Part shown: piece by piece, positions 16,865 through 26,220 of the stretch
How positions within the stretch are numbered: position 1 is the first letter of the stretch
Layout of the letters: each line of letters begins with the position of its first letter
Source of the DNA: JABMMZ01 sp964438995
GTDB lineage: Bacteria; Bacteroidota; Bacteroidia; NS11-12g; UBA955
Assembly: GCA_964438995.1 (NCBI GenBank)
Contig: CAYTMQ010000006.1
Span: 145,241 to 209,240 of the forward strand
DNA length: 64,000 bases
Reading direction: 5' to 3'
The notes under the pieces: generated by a model
Database searches by the model: none
The model's input: only the letters and a program-made list of their open reading frames with translations
What the model was told of the DNA's origin: nothing
Program-made: the position numbers and the translations under genes

Positions 16865-19800
16865 TTATCTCAACAATGTTAATGTTCCGTTGTAGTAATG
16901 CCACTTCTTGCGGTTGTCTCTCACTTTGATGTGGTAATAGTATATGCCTTGTTCACATTCACTGCCATTGTAAGTGCCATCCCAACTGCCAGTATTGTCG
17001 TTGCTGTAATACAACCTTTCGCCCCAACGGTTAAAGATGGTTACTTCAACGGTCATAATAGAGGTGAAGCTTGGTTTCCAAATGTTATTGATTTCATCGT
17101 ATCCAGTGTTCGGAGTGAAAGCATCTGGAATAAAGATTCTATAAATATCCAATACACGTAATGATTTCTGAATGGTGTCATTACATAAGTTGTTTGAGTT
17201 GTTCGCTATCAATATCACATTGAACACGCCTGTGTCTGAATATGGATGTTGAGGATTTTGAACCACATCGGTGCCACCATCGCCAAAGCTCCATTTCCAA
17301 GAATAAGCATTTGTCGACTCATCGGTAAAGCTTACAAGTGGTTCAATAATGTCAATCTGACGAGGCAAATAACTAAAGTCTGCTACCGCTTGCTCGTAAA
17401 CAGTTATTGTTTGCATTTTAGAGAAGCACACTTTGTTGTTTGATAACACCATTTCAACTCTTCCGGTGTATGTACCTGCTACAGAATAATTTTTTGGAAT
17501 ATCTGGATGGGTTGCGCCACCAGTTGAAGGTACATTGGTATTGTTAACGCCATCAAAATACCACTTCCATGTGAATGATGGATTAAGTGGACTCTGAGCT
17601 AGAGTTTTTGGATGGAAGAAGGTTGTTGACATAGGCTCACAACCATTCAGTTTTGTGGCTAAAACACTATCAGTAACAACTGGAGCAACCCACAATCTGG
17701 TTGATGTTGTAACTGGAGCTGAACAGCCATCGCTAACAGTTAATTTGATGTCCATTGAGTTGGTAGGAACATACGTAATAAAGCTGTTTATAGAATCTAT
17801 CACTTGATTGTTGGTGATATCTTCCCATCTGTATTTATAACTTTGCACTTTGCCACCAGTTACATTAGCTGTGAAAGATTTTGATTGACCTCTGCAAAGT
17901 TCATCACCAGTGATTGATGTTAATGTCATTGGAACCCTAACCAACAGTCTAAATGTTGTTGAATCTGTTCTACTGCAATTGTCGTCTCCAACTATTAGAT
18001 AATCTGTAGAGTTTGCAATAGGCGTAATGTTGAAAGAAGCCTGAGAAGGATTTGTAGTAGAATCTATTGCCACATAAGATGAACCATTTTTGCGTTTTAG
18101 TACAAATTTAATTGGCAAATTGTCAGCGCTGGTGCCGTTGATTTTTAAGTTGTAAGACTGACCAGTACAAATGGTGTCAATTAATGTTGGATTGGTAATG
18201 TTTAAGCCAGTTTTAATCTTTATATTGAATTTCTTGCTGACTTGTTGTGTGTTACAAGATTGATTCATTCTAATGCTAAAAGATGCATCGTCTGGCACTT
18301 TAATATTGAAATATGGATATGATTTACCTTGAGCTGAATCAATTAATACAAAGTTTCCAGTTGTGGTGTTATAAAGTTTGAATTTATAGCCAGTAGAATC
18401 ACCGCCTTTTGCTCTAGCATCTACTCTAAAAATTGTGTTTTTACAAACTGGTGATGTAAACATTAATGTGTCTATTTTTATACCTGGACGCACATGAACT
18501 GTAAATGTTCCACTATCGTTTGGTGCGGTACAACCATCACTTAATACGGCTTTAAATGTGATGTCATTGGCGCTCATAGTATAGGTTTTGGATAAACCAG
18601 TTCCCAAGCCATTGTCCCATGTAACAACTCTATTTCCTGCAATTCCGCCAGCAACTGTTGCGGCAAAAGTAATGTCATTGCCTTCGCAAACTATGGTGTC
18701 TCTAGGCATTGTTATTTTTAAGCTATCCCCAACTGTTACTTTGATGTATGCGGTATCTGCATAAAAATTCCCAGCTCCGTCTCTTGTACAATTATCGGAT
18801 AGTATCGCTCTGTATGTTGTTGTAACAAGTGGGCTAACTGTTTTTGTAAATCCTGTTCCTAGTCCATGGTCCCATGTTACAACGTGGTAGGAAGGTAAAC
18901 TGCCTTTTGAGAAAGCAGATAATGTGGCAGAAGTTCCACGACATATAGATGTATCATTAGATACACTTAAAAAGAAACTATCTCTAACATAAATCCTGAC
19001 TGTATCTCTACTAGGTGTGCAACCTTTATAGGTGGCTGAAACAGTGTACATGGTATCGATTATAGGTTTTGAAACTGGTTCAAAACATTTGTTGCAATTC
19101 AACCATGTTGCTGGTGCAAACGTGTAGTTGGTGTCTCCATCTGTTTTAGATTTTATTGGTAAGCTATTGCCCAAGCAAATTGTGGTATCATTCATCAATT
19201 TGATGTAAGGCTTTTTGTATACCCTGACTTCGGTTGGTATAGTGTCATCAATGGAGGTTTGACCGTTACAAGTTCCGTTAGTAGGACGCTGAGCGATTAA
19301 TATGACGCTAAATTTACCTGTGTCATTAAATACTTTTGTGAAGTTTTTAACGGTTTTGACAGTTGTTGAAGACGTTTCTTTGATGATCCATTTCCATGAT
19401 ACACCAGTTGTATTAGATCCTCCAGCATCAAATGGCACCGTAGCGCCTTGACAAACTGTATAAAACAAACTATCAGGCTCGAAATCGGCACTGCTCTTAC
19501 CATTTACAAGGGTATAAAAACTTAAAGGTTTGATAGAAGATCCTGCATTAAAGCCATAAGAACCGTGGTCGCCATATGCATAAAGAATAGCGGAGAAACC
19601 ATAAGGAGAATAAATATTGTGTTTACCTTGAGTTAAACCATCTTGTTGGATGAAAGAGTAACTGGTATCTTTGGTAACTAGATTCCAAGAAGCTGTAGGA
19701 GAAGAATTGTCAATTAAGAATGAATTTCTTGTTGATGTTTTAACAATTACGTTTAAGAAGAACTTATTAATGGTTTGTGCATTTTCACAAACGAAGGACA

Positions 19801-20905
19801 AGCTCTTTAGTGATTGTTCAATAGGAGGTACCCACATCATCATTGGGTCTGTATCTGAGCCGCCAAAGATTTTATCACAATCTTCAGACTGACCAAATTG
19901 ACATATTGCTACTGGTTTACTAGCGATGATTAAAGCATTTGAAGTGATAAAGAAGGTATCGGCCATACCTGCAGTTGATAGAACTTTCAATCTGCCATTT
20001 ACTCTAATGGTGGTGGAGTTTTGACTTGTAACCACTCTTATCATATCGGCTCTACGCTGTTTGTTTTTGGCGTATATTGTTGGAATACAAATGAATTTTT
20101 TACCCCACATATTGATAGGGAACATTTGTTCATACAAATGGTCATAAGAGGCACCACATGAGTTGTTAGCTCCATTCAATACAGATGAACGGGTTGAGCC
20201 ACCAAATACAGCAATTTTTTTACAGTCTTTTGCTTGAACCAAAGTGCCACTTAAATCGAGTTTATTGGTATTGGCTTTTACCATGTAGGTTTCACCTTTT
20301 TGAAGTGTAACGGTAAATTTGGTGTTAGCAGCATTGCCTCCAGCTGTTTGACATGAAGGTGTAATTTCTACATCTGTATTGTTTTCAGTTGCAACTATGA
20401 CAAAACAAGAACGATAACAAGAACTGTTACCGTTTTGGTCGCCCATCCAAGATATAACACGATAGTCGACACCTAAAGCTTCAATAGGGTATATTAAGCT
20501 AGCATCACAAGAGTATGTTTTAGAGTTTTGTGCAGACACTGAAACAGTATCATTGGCTTGAACTATAAGACCTCGATCTCTATTAGAGCCCGTTTCGGAT
20601 CCTGTAGTATAACCTTGCGATACTGGCACTAGCACAGTATCTACCCCGCCACCTGTGCCTATAGAAAATGGCATAGTGACACCACTTTTGGGATTTTTTA
20701 CTGTACCAGAAGTGGCTTTGTTGCAACTGATAACTATTTTCAGTTGCGGCGTGGTGTTGTCACTACAACCACCTGTGCCACCAAAATTTTCCATAAATGT
20801 TAACCAGAATGTTTTACCCAAAGTTGTTAGCTCTTGAGCATTAGAAAGTCTGGGTGACACGAATAGAAAAACCAGTATAATTATTTTGGTAAATCTTGCG
20901 TTCAT
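16865..20905 (-). CDS. Large secreted T9SS substrate with IgGFc-binding-like N-terminus and gliding-motility C-terminal domain
   Basis: A 1,346-residue exported protein. Residues 1-23 are a signal peptide (IIILVFLFVSPRLSNAQ). The next 430 or so residues, beginning TLGKTFWLTFMENFGG, resemble the IgGFc-binding-protein N-terminal domain. PKD-like and other beta-sandwich repeats with the recurring words TVCQGATVPF, TICLGNSLPI and SICRGTSATL fill the middle. A PKD domain (about 1190-1250) has SFGDGGTD. The C-terminal CHU_C-type domain (about 1258-1346; IFIPDAFTPN, FNRWGERLYYS, GIYYYHIKV) is the type B signal for the type IX secretion system. It is probably a surface adhesin; there is no direct evidence for the ligand. 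A T9SS is implied elsewhere in the genome. Confidence 0.85.
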   Translation of the reverse strand: MNARFTKIIILVFLFVSPRLSNAQELTTLGKTFWLTFMENFGGTGGCSDNTTPQLKIVISCNKATSGTVKNPKSGVTMPFSIGTGGGVDTVLVPVSQGYTTGSETGSNRDRGLIVQANDTVSVSAQNSKTYSCDASLIYPIEALGVDYRVISWMGDQNGNSSCYRSCFVIVATENNTDVEITPSCQTAGGNAANTKFTVTLQKGETYMVKANTNKLDLSGTLVQAKDCKKIAVFGGSTRSSVLNGANNSCGASYDHLYEQMFPINMWGKKFICIPTIYAKNKQRRADMIRVVTSQNSTTIRVNGRLKVLSTAGMADTFFITSNALIIASKPVAICQFGQSEDCDKIFGGSDTDPMMMWVPPIEQSLKSLSFVCENAQTINKFFLNVIVKTSTRNSFLIDNSSPTASWNLVTKDTSYSFIQQDGLTQGKHNIYSPYGFSAILYAYGDHGSYGFNAGSSIKPLSFYTLVNGKSSADFEPDSLFYTVCQGATVPFDAGGSNTTGVSWKWIIKETSSTTVKTVKNFTKVFNDTGKFSVILIAQRPTNGTCNGQTSIDDTIPTEVRVYKKPYIKLMNDTTICLGNSLPIKSKTDGDTNYTFAPATWLNCNKCFEPVSKPIIDTMYTVSATYKGCTPSRDTVRIYVRDSFFLSVSNDTSICRGTSATLSAFSKGSLPSYHVVTWDHGLGTGFTKTVSPLVTTTYRAILSDNCTRDGAGNFYADTAYIKVTVGDSLKITMPRDTIVCEGNDITFAATVAGGIAGNRVVTWDNGLGTGLSKTYTMSANDITFKAVLSDGCTAPNDSGTFTVHVRPGIKIDTLMFTSPVCKNTIFRVDARAKGGDSTGYKFKLYNTTTGNFVLIDSAQGKSYPYFNIKVPDDASFSIRMNQSCNTQQVSKKFNIKIKTGLNITNPTLIDTICTGQSYNLKINGTSADNLPIKFVLKRKNGSSYVAIDSTTNPSQASFNITPIANSTDYLIVGDDNCSRTDSTTFRLLVRVPMTLTSITGDELCRGQSKSFTANVTGGKVQSYKYRWEDITNNQVIDSINSFITYVPTNSMDIKLTVSDGCSAPVTTSTRLWVAPVVTDSVLATKLNGCEPMSTTFFHPKTLAQSPLNPSFTWKWYFDGVNNTNVPSTGGATHPDIPKNYSVAGTYTGRVEMVLSNNKVCFSKMQTITVYEQAVADFSYLPRQIDIIEPLVSFTDESTNAYSWKWSFGDGGTDVVQNPQHPYSDTGVFNVILIANNSNNLCNDTIQKSLRVLDIYRIFIPDAFTPNTGYDEINNIWKPSFTSIMTVEVTIFNRWGERLYYSNDNTGSWDGTYNGSECEQGIYYYHIKVRDNRKKWHYYNGTLTLLR

Positions 20906-21157
20906 AAATTTTCAAATACGTTGCTAATTTACAAGTCATTTTATTGATTTTCACTATAATGGTGTAAAAATATTTTTGTTTTTTTGATAATGTTTGAAAA
21001 TCAATCAGTTTGTTTTAAAAATGCTGTAAATGATGCAATTTCTGAGATAAATGATGTTTTTTTATCGACTAACGTATTTATTTTAATTGTATGTGGTTTT
21101 ATGTCTGAAATTCAGTTAGTTGCAAATTTGGGTGTATGTTTCTACCCTTCTAGTATG

Positions 21158-21165
21158 TATATTTG
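21158..21165 (+). promoter_or_regulatory. -7 box of the CNNM/CorC gene
   Basis: TATATTTG matches TAnnTTTG. It overlaps a TTG at 21163 that could be read as a start, so the ATG at 21187 is the correct start, with a leader of about 17 nt. Confidence 0.5.
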
Positions 21166-21186
21166 CAGAAAATTATTTTATACTAC

Positions 21187-22452
21187 ATGGATTCTGGTCC
21201 TCTGGTCATTCTCATCACATTAATCTGCTCGGCGTTCTTTTCTGGAATCGAAATAGCTTTTATTTCGTCGAACAAACTTCGAATTGAACTTCAAAATAAG
21301 CAAGGGGTTTGGACGGCAAAAATTTTGGCTTGGTACATGAAAGATCCATCAAGATTTATTAGTACCACTCTTATCGGAAACAACATTTCTTTGGTTGTTT
21401 ATGGTATTGTTAGTGGTAGATTGCTTGATGAATTTCTAATTATATACATCACCGACACTTTCTGGCGCTTTGTGGTTATTACAATTTTGTCAACTTTGTT
21501 AGTGCTGATAACTGCCGAATTTTTACCTAAAGCATTGTTTAGATTGAACCCTGATTTTATTCTCAATACTTTAATTTTACCTTTCCATATATCCTATTTT
21601 CTCCTTTGGCCTATAGTTACTTTTATCACATTTGTTTCAAAAGCCATAATAAGATTGTTGACAGGTGAGAAAACCGTCGCCTCTCAGCCGGTATTTAATA
21701 GGGTAGATTTAGACCATTTGATTTCTCAAACTGGTCAAATTGAGCTAGACAATGACACCAATTTAAGTACAGAAATGTTTAAAAATGCACTTGATTTTGG
21801 GTCTTTGAAAGTAAGAGATTGCATGGTGCCTCGTACCGAAATAACGGCTATTGATGAGGGTTCAACTATCGAAGAATTGTATCATTTATTCTTAGAATCT
21901 AGACATTCTAAAATCCCTGTTTTTAGAGATTCTATTGATAACATTGTTGGGTATGCTCACCAAGTGCATATGTTTAAAAAACCTAACAACATCAAAGCTG
22001 CCACTATGCCAATTCTAATTACCAATGAAAGCAGAGGTTTGCACGATCAACTAAAAGAAATGACTCAAAAAAGCAGAAGCATGGCTGTGGTAGTAGATGA
22101 GTTTGGTGGAACTGCTGGTATCATAACCATAGAAGATATCATAGAAGAAATTTTTGGTGAAATTGATGATGAGTATGACGTTGAAGAGTTGGTTGAAACC
22201 AAAATTAATGACAAACATTTTATTTTAAGCGGTAGACATACTATCGAGTATTTGAACGAGACCTATGAGCTGAACATTCCAAATGGAGATTACGAAACTT
22301 TAGGTGGATATATCATCAGTATATACGGCAATATTCCTGAAGAAAAGGAAATTGTTTTAACGGATAGATTTGAATTGACGATTCGCTCTGTTAAGCAGGC
22401 AAGAATTGAAGAAGTTGAATTGAGACAAACAAATTCAAGCAGCAATGAGTAA
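21187..22452 (+). CDS. CNNM/CorC (hemolysin family) transport protein
   Basis: A 421-residue protein with an N-terminal DUF21/CNNM membrane domain (about 1-170, four hydrophobic segments including LVILITLICSAFFSG), a CBS-pair (about 200-320; VRDCMVPRTEI and GIITIEDIIEEIFGEIDDE) and a C-terminal CorC_HlyC domain (about 335-410). CNNM proteins export or regulate Mg2+. In Bacteroidota the family includes GldE, linked to gliding, but nothing nearby supports that name. The start is set by the -7 box at 21158-21165. The last 8 bp overlap aroQ, so the two are co-translated. Confidence 0.88.
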   Translation: MDSGPLVILITLICSAFFSGIEIAFISSNKLRIELQNKQGVWTAKILAWYMKDPSRFISTTLIGNNISLVVYGIVSGRLLDEFLIIYITDTFWRFVVITILSTLLVLITAEFLPKALFRLNPDFILNTLILPFHISYFLLWPIVTFITFVSKAIIRLLTGEKTVASQPVFNRVDLDHLISQTGQIELDNDTNLSTEMFKNALDFGSLKVRDCMVPRTEITAIDEGSTIEELYHLFLESRHSKIPVFRDSIDNIVGYAHQVHMFKKPNNIKAATMPILITNESRGLHDQLKEMTQKSRSMAVVVDEFGGTAGIITIEDIIEEIFGEIDDEYDVEELVETKINDKHFILSGRHTIEYLNETYELNIPNGDYETLGGYIISIYGNIPEEKEIVLTDRFELTIRSVKQARIEEVELRQTNSSSNE

Positions 22453-22873
22453 AATTCTTTTGATACATGGTCCTAATCTTAATTTACTGGGTATTAGAGA
22501 GCCTGAGAAATATGGATATGCCACTTCAGAAGACATTTTTAAACATTTAAAAGCGACATATTCTGTCAATAAAATTGACTATTTTCAGTCGAATGCTGAA
22601 GCAGATATTGTCAATGCCATTCAACAATCTAAAGCTCAATACGACGGCATTTTAATAAATGCTGGAGCATTGTCTCATACATCAATAGCCATTGCAGATG
22701 CCATTAAATCTGTAAATCTACCTTGTATGGCAATTCATATTACCAATATTTATCATAGAGAAGATTATAGACACATAGACATTGTTGGAGATGCCTGTGT
22801 TGGCGCCATAGTTGGCTTAGGTGTAGAAGGCTATGATTTAGCGATTGAAACGCTTTTAGATTATATCTCTTAA
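22445..22873 (+). CDS. aroQ: Type II 3-dehydroquinate dehydratase
   Basis: A 142-residue flavodoxin-like enzyme of the shikimate pathway that dehydrates 3-dehydroquinate to 3-dehydroshikimate. The N-terminal HGPNLNLLGIREPEKYG holds the active-site loop Arg and Tyr; INAGALSHTSIAI supplies the Asn and substrate-binding His; the catalytic His is in MAIHITNIYHRED. In most homologues the segment reads NPGAYTHTS, so Ala-Leu for Pro-Tyr is a mild departure. It overlaps the upstream CNNM gene by 8 bp, and its stop overlaps the convergent aspartate kinase stop by 4 bp. Confidence 0.93.
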   Translation: MSKILLIHGPNLNLLGIREPEKYGYATSEDIFKHLKATYSVNKIDYFQSNAEADIVNAIQQSKAQYDGILINAGALSHTSIAIADAIKSVNLPCMAIHITNIYHREDYRHIDIVGDACVGAIVGLGVEGYDLAIETLLDYIS

Positions 22874-24135
22874 TCTTCTAAAACCAGTTGAGCAGTTTGA
22901 CCGAGCATCTGTCTTAATAAGATGTTCTTATTAGCGTAAAGACTTGGTAATTCAACTTCATTGCCACCATTGTAAACAGTTAATAAGGTACAATTAGGTT
23001 TGCTGTTAATGGTAAATTCAGATTCAAGATATTTTTTTAATTCATCTATTTTGTCTTCTTTGGTATCACAACATGCCGAGAAACTAATTGCAGAATTTTG
23101 CATCACATTGATTCTAACTTTGTGTATAGCAAATGCCTCAAAAATCTGACTCAAATTGTCTTCAGCTATAAACGAATAGTTCTTTGTAGATATAGACAAC
23201 AATGTTTGATTGTCTTTAATGATGTAACACTCATCAGAAAGTTGAGAAGCGGTATTATTTACAACAGTACCAATATCATTTATATTAACAAATGAGTTGA
23301 CAAACAGAGAAATGTTTTTGCTTTTTAGTGGTTGTATGGTTTTAGGGTGAATAACTGATGCTCCATAATAAGCCAATTCAATGGCTTGATTGTAATTGAT
23401 GGCATCCAGTTTAACAGCTTTTTCAAATTTTTTAGGATCTGCATTCATCACACCAGCAACGTCTTTCCAAATGGTAACATCTTTGGCATCTAAGCAATAG
23501 GCAAATATCGCTGCTGTGTAGTCAGATCCCTCTCTGCCAAGTGTAGTGGTATTGTTTTGTTCGTCTCTTCCTATGAAACCTTGAGTTATGACAACGCTTC
23601 TATCTACGTAAGGTTTTAAGATTCTTGTAACAGTTTCTTCAGTTTCAGCCCATTTCACTCTACCTTCTCTAAAGTTGTTATCTGTTTGTATGAAATTTCT
23701 AGCATCCACCCATTTGTTTCTAATCTCGATGCTTTGAAGGTAGTCACTAACAATTCTAGTAGACAGCAATTCGCCGTAGCAAATGATGCCATCGTATATC
23801 TCGTCGTATGATGTATTTGGGAATTTCTTTTCAACGATGCATTCCAATTCCATAAACAAATCTTCTAAATCTGAGAAGATGTGGTGCTTTGGGTCGTTAA
23901 TCAAATCGCCAGCAATGTTAAAATGGAAGTCTTTTAATTCTTTGATGATGTCGTGTTTTTTGTTGTCGTTCTTCCAAAATGCCATAACCAATTCTTCTAA
24001 TTTATTGGTTGATTTGCCCATTGCAGAGATCACAACCAATAATTTTTCGCTAGAAAACTGAGCAATAATGCGGCCTACATTCCTTACTGCCTCTGCATCT
24101 TTAACAGATGCGCCACCAAATTTGAAGACTTTCAT
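22870..24135 (-). CDS. Aspartate kinase
   Basis: A 421-residue monofunctional aspartokinase, the first step of lysine/threonine/methionine synthesis. The N-terminal KFGGASVKDAEAV is the ATP-site signature and TTLGREGSDYTAA the aspartate-binding motif. Two ACT-type regulatory segments occupy about 300-421, shorter than the 450-residue E. coli LysC. There is no fused homoserine dehydrogenase. Its -7 box (minus-strand TATTTTTG, 24154-24161) abuts that of the divergent fbp gene. Feedback inhibition by lysine or threonine is expected but cannot be assigned. Confidence 0.9.
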   Translation of the reverse strand: MKVFKFGGASVKDAEAVRNVGRIIAQFSSEKLLVVISAMGKSTNKLEELVMAFWKNDNKKHDIIKELKDFHFNIAGDLINDPKHHIFSDLEDLFMELECIVEKKFPNTSYDEIYDGIICYGELLSTRIVSDYLQSIEIRNKWVDARNFIQTDNNFREGRVKWAETEETVTRILKPYVDRSVVITQGFIGRDEQNNTTTLGREGSDYTAAIFAYCLDAKDVTIWKDVAGVMNADPKKFEKAVKLDAINYNQAIELAYYGASVIHPKTIQPLKSKNISLFVNSFVNINDIGTVVNNTASQLSDECYIIKDNQTLLSISTKNYSFIAEDNLSQIFEAFAIHKVRINVMQNSAISFSACCDTKEDKIDELKKYLESEFTINSKPNCTLLTVYNGGNEVELPSLYANKNILLRQMLGQTAQLVLED

Positions 24136-24161
24136 TCTTTATGATTATTTTTGCAAAAATA
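24122..24161. promoter_or_regulatory. Overlapping divergent promoters of aspartate kinase and fbp
   Basis: The perfect 16-bp palindrome TATTTTTGCAAAAATA (24146-24161) contains a rightward -7 box TATTTTTG (24146-24153) and a leftward identical box (24154-24161). A TTG at 24122-24124 sits 21 bp before the rightward box. The two predicted transcription starts lie inside each other's core promoter, so polymerase could occupy only one at a time. Confidence 0.55.
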
Positions 24162-24174
24162 AAATAGAGTGCTC

Positions 24175-25170
24175 ATGAAAAAAAATAACATCGTTACTTT
24201 AAATCAATTTATCTCCGACCAACAGAATGAGTTTCCTTATGTACAAGGTAATTTATCTAGAATTTTTAGAGATTTACAACTAGCTGCTAAAATGATCAAC
24301 AGAGACGTGCGCAAAGCAGGTTTGATTGATATTTTAGGCAATTTTGGGGAGACCAATGTGCAAGGTGAAGAACAAAAAAAGCTAGATGTTATAAGTAATG
24401 AGGTGTTCATGGGATTAATGGATATGAGTGGTGCTTGTGTTTGTGTCGTTTCAGAAGAAGACGAGGGTATTCACTGGTGTCCAGATGGTAAAGATGCTAA
24501 ATATATATTGGCAATTGATCCTTTGGATGGTTCATCAAATATTGATGTGAACGCATCTATCGGGTCTATTTTTTCAATATACAAACGTTTGTCATTGGAT
24601 AAGCCAGTAACCGAAGAAGATATATTGCAAAAGGGAGTTCAACAAGTAGCTGCTGGGTATGTGATTTATGGAACGGCTACTATGTTTGTGTATACAACAG
24701 GTAATGGTGTAAACGGATTTACACTAGATGATTCTATCCAAGAATTCTGTTTGTCACATCCAAATATTATGACACCAAAAACTGGTAGTATTTTTTCAGT
24801 GAATGAGGGTAACTTAAATGAGTTTCCTCAAGGTGTTATTGATTACATCAATTGGTGTAAAGGAAATAACAAGGAAGAGAAACGTCCATATTCTGCTAGA
24901 TATATTGGCTCATTAATAGCCGACTTCCACAGAAACTTATTAAAAGGTGGTGTTTATATTTATCCTCCAACAAAGAAGGCTCCAAATGGTAAATTGAGAT
25001 TGTTATACGAATGCAATCCAATGTCTTTCTTGGTAGAGCAAGCTGGAGGAAAAGCCAGCAGTGGAACAGAGAGAATCATGGAGATTCAGCCTACAGAGTT
25101 TCACCAAAGAACACCCATCATCATTGGTTCAACAGAAATGGTCGACCAAGTTTTGTCGATGATGAAGTAA
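24175..25170 (+). CDS. fbp: Class I fructose-1,6-bisphosphatase
   Basis: A 331-residue gluconeogenic phosphatase that hydrolyses fructose-1,6-bisphosphate. The metal site AIDPLDGSSNID is complete, the preceding SEEDEG acidic motif is present, and the C-terminal substrate-binding region includes RYIGSLIADFHRNLLKGG and LRLLYECNPMSFLVEQAGG. The length is normal for class I. The ATG at 24175 (MKKNNIVTLNQF) is preferred over a GTG two codons earlier, because the -7 box places the leader at about 15 nt. A strong terminator follows at 25190. Confidence 0.95.
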   Translation: MKKNNIVTLNQFISDQQNEFPYVQGNLSRIFRDLQLAAKMINRDVRKAGLIDILGNFGETNVQGEEQKKLDVISNEVFMGLMDMSGACVCVVSEEDEGIHWCPDGKDAKYILAIDPLDGSSNIDVNASIGSIFSIYKRLSLDKPVTEEDILQKGVQQVAAGYVIYGTATMFVYTTGNGVNGFTLDDSIQEFCLSHPNIMTPKTGSIFSVNEGNLNEFPQGVIDYINWCKGNNKEEKRPYSARYIGSLIADFHRNLLKGGVYIYPPTKKAPNGKLRLLYECNPMSFLVEQAGGKASSGTERIMEIQPTEFHQRTPIIIGSTEMVDQVLSMMK

Positions 25171-25189
25171 ATATTCAATACATATTTGC

Positions 25190-25227
25190 AACCTGCATTC
25201 ATTAAAAATGGATGCAGGTTTTTTTTT
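25190..25227 (+). terminator. Intrinsic terminator after fbp
   Basis: A 12-bp stem, ACCTGCATTCAT (25191-25202) with ATGGATGCAGGT (25208-25219), one G-T pair, loop TAAAA, followed by eight or more T. Confidence 0.88.
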
Positions 25228-25256
25228 AGGGTTCAGTTTGGTTTATTAAATGGTGA

Positions 25257-25304
25257 CAACCTTGTAAGGTTGGTTTAGAACGTTTCGACAACCTTGTAAG
25301 GTTG
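25257..25304. repeat. Pair of 16-bp palindromic repeats (CAACCTTGTAAGGTTG)
   Basis: Identical copies occupy 25257-25272 and 25289-25304, 32 bp apart start to start. Each is an inverted repeat with 7-bp arms. The same element, in the opposite orientation, is found as a pair at 45891-45937. Confidence 0.85.
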
Positions 25305-25558
25305 GAAGGGTTGATGTCCTCTCGTCGCGGACTTCAGGACTACCGAATGTCGGAGGTCGTAACATCGGAGGTCGTAACGTCGGAGGTTGAAACGTCGAAG
25401 GTTGTAACGCTTGCCCAGTATCGTGTCGAGTCCTCGAGACTCTGATGCTGGGTCGTAGGTCCTCTCGTCGCGGTCTTAAGGGCAACCGAATGGAGGTTGT
25501 ATTTTATTGCTCAGATATTCAGACAGTTGTGATTTAATCGATAAAAATATTTTTTTAA
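25305..25558. repeat. Repeat-filled intergenic stretch with a 15-bp tandem array
   Basis: No gene is visible here. Four 15-bp units (CGGAGGTCGTAACAT and variants) run tandemly at 25351-25410. A degenerate direct repeat starting GTCCTCTCGTCGCGG occurs at about 25316 and about 25459, roughly 140 bp apart; both copies run on to CCGAATG. An open frame through the array codes only for short Pro-rich repeats and has no promoter. The GC-rich composition contrasts with the AT-rich genes on both sides. Confidence 0.75.
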
Positions 25559-25580
25559 TTAACACTGTTAAGTAATTTTG
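25559..25580 (+). promoter_or_regulatory. tetR promoter with TetR-type operator
   Basis: The palindrome TTAACACTGTTAA (25559-25571) directly abuts a -7 box TAATTTTG (25573-25580), 13 bp before the ATG of the TetR gene. The same word, TTAACACTGTAAAGTA, recurs at 26221-26236 ahead of the efflux operon, making it the likely binding site of this regulator. Confidence 0.65.
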
Positions 25581-25593
25581 TGCCGAAGTATTT

Positions 25594-26202
25594 ATGGGAA
25601 TTTCTGAAAGAAAAGAAAAAGAAAAAGCTGATTTGAGAAAATCCATTCTCGATGCCGCAAGGGATTTGTTCCTTGAGAAAGGCTTTGAACATACTTCTAT
25701 TAGAAATATAGCCGAAAGAATTGAATACTCGCCGACAACTATCTACCTTTACTTCAAAGACAAAGACAGCATCTTTCTTGAACTTCACAACGAAGGTTTC
25801 CAAATTCTCGGTCAACAAATGTATGCCTTGACCCAAGTTGAGGATCCAATGGAAAGACTGAAAGCAATGGGTCGTATGTACATCCATTTCGCTAAGGAAA
25901 ATCCAGGATACTACGATTTGATGTTTGTTCAAAATGCTCCAATGGATTGTCTCGATGAAGAAAAATGGGAAGCAGGCTCTTCTGCATTCGATGTTTTAAA
26001 ACTGACAGTTCAACAATGTATGGACAAAGGCTACTTGCCATTTGATGATGCTGAAATGGGAGCATTTTCAATCTGGTCTACTATGCATGGTATGTGCACA
26101 CTGCAGTTTAGAAACAGATGTATGGTGCTTTCTGAAGACAAACAAGAACACGCTCTAGAAATAGGGTTAAACGAATTTATAAAATTACTCACTCAACAAT
26201 AA
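25594..26202 (+). CDS. TetR/AcrR-family transcriptional regulator
   Basis: A 202-residue repressor-type protein. The N-terminal helix-turn-helix (about 15-60) reads ILDAARDLFLEKGFEHTS and IRNIAERIEYSPTTIYLYF, a textbook TetR domain. The C-terminal ligand domain is Met- and aromatic-rich (MGRMYIHFAKENPGYYDLMF), suggesting a hydrophobic inducer. It is followed after 42 bp by a TolC/adaptor/RND operon. Shared palindromic operators before both transcription units imply that it represses itself and the pump. The ligand is unknown. Confidence 0.92.
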   Translation: MGISERKEKEKADLRKSILDAARDLFLEKGFEHTSIRNIAERIEYSPTTIYLYFKDKDSIFLELHNEGFQILGQQMYALTQVEDPMERLKAMGRMYIHFAKENPGYYDLMFVQNAPMDCLDEEKWEAGSSAFDVLKLTVQQCMDKGYLPFDDAEMGAFSIWSTMHGMCTLQFRNRCMVLSEDKQEHALEIGLNEFIKLLTQQ

Positions 26203-26220
26203 AAAAATTTTAATAAATAC

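Noticed and set aside
21163..21186. TTG start for the CNNM protein
   Set aside because: It lies within the -7 box TATATTTG; the ATG at 21187 fits the hydrophobic N-terminus.
21187..22452. Assignment as gldE
   Set aside because: GldE is a family member in gliding flavobacteria, but no gliding gene lies beside this one.
25246..25485. 79-codon minus-strand open frame in the repeat region
   Set aside because: It only translates the 15-bp tandem repeats (PPTLRPPMLRPP-like); no promoter and no homologous look.
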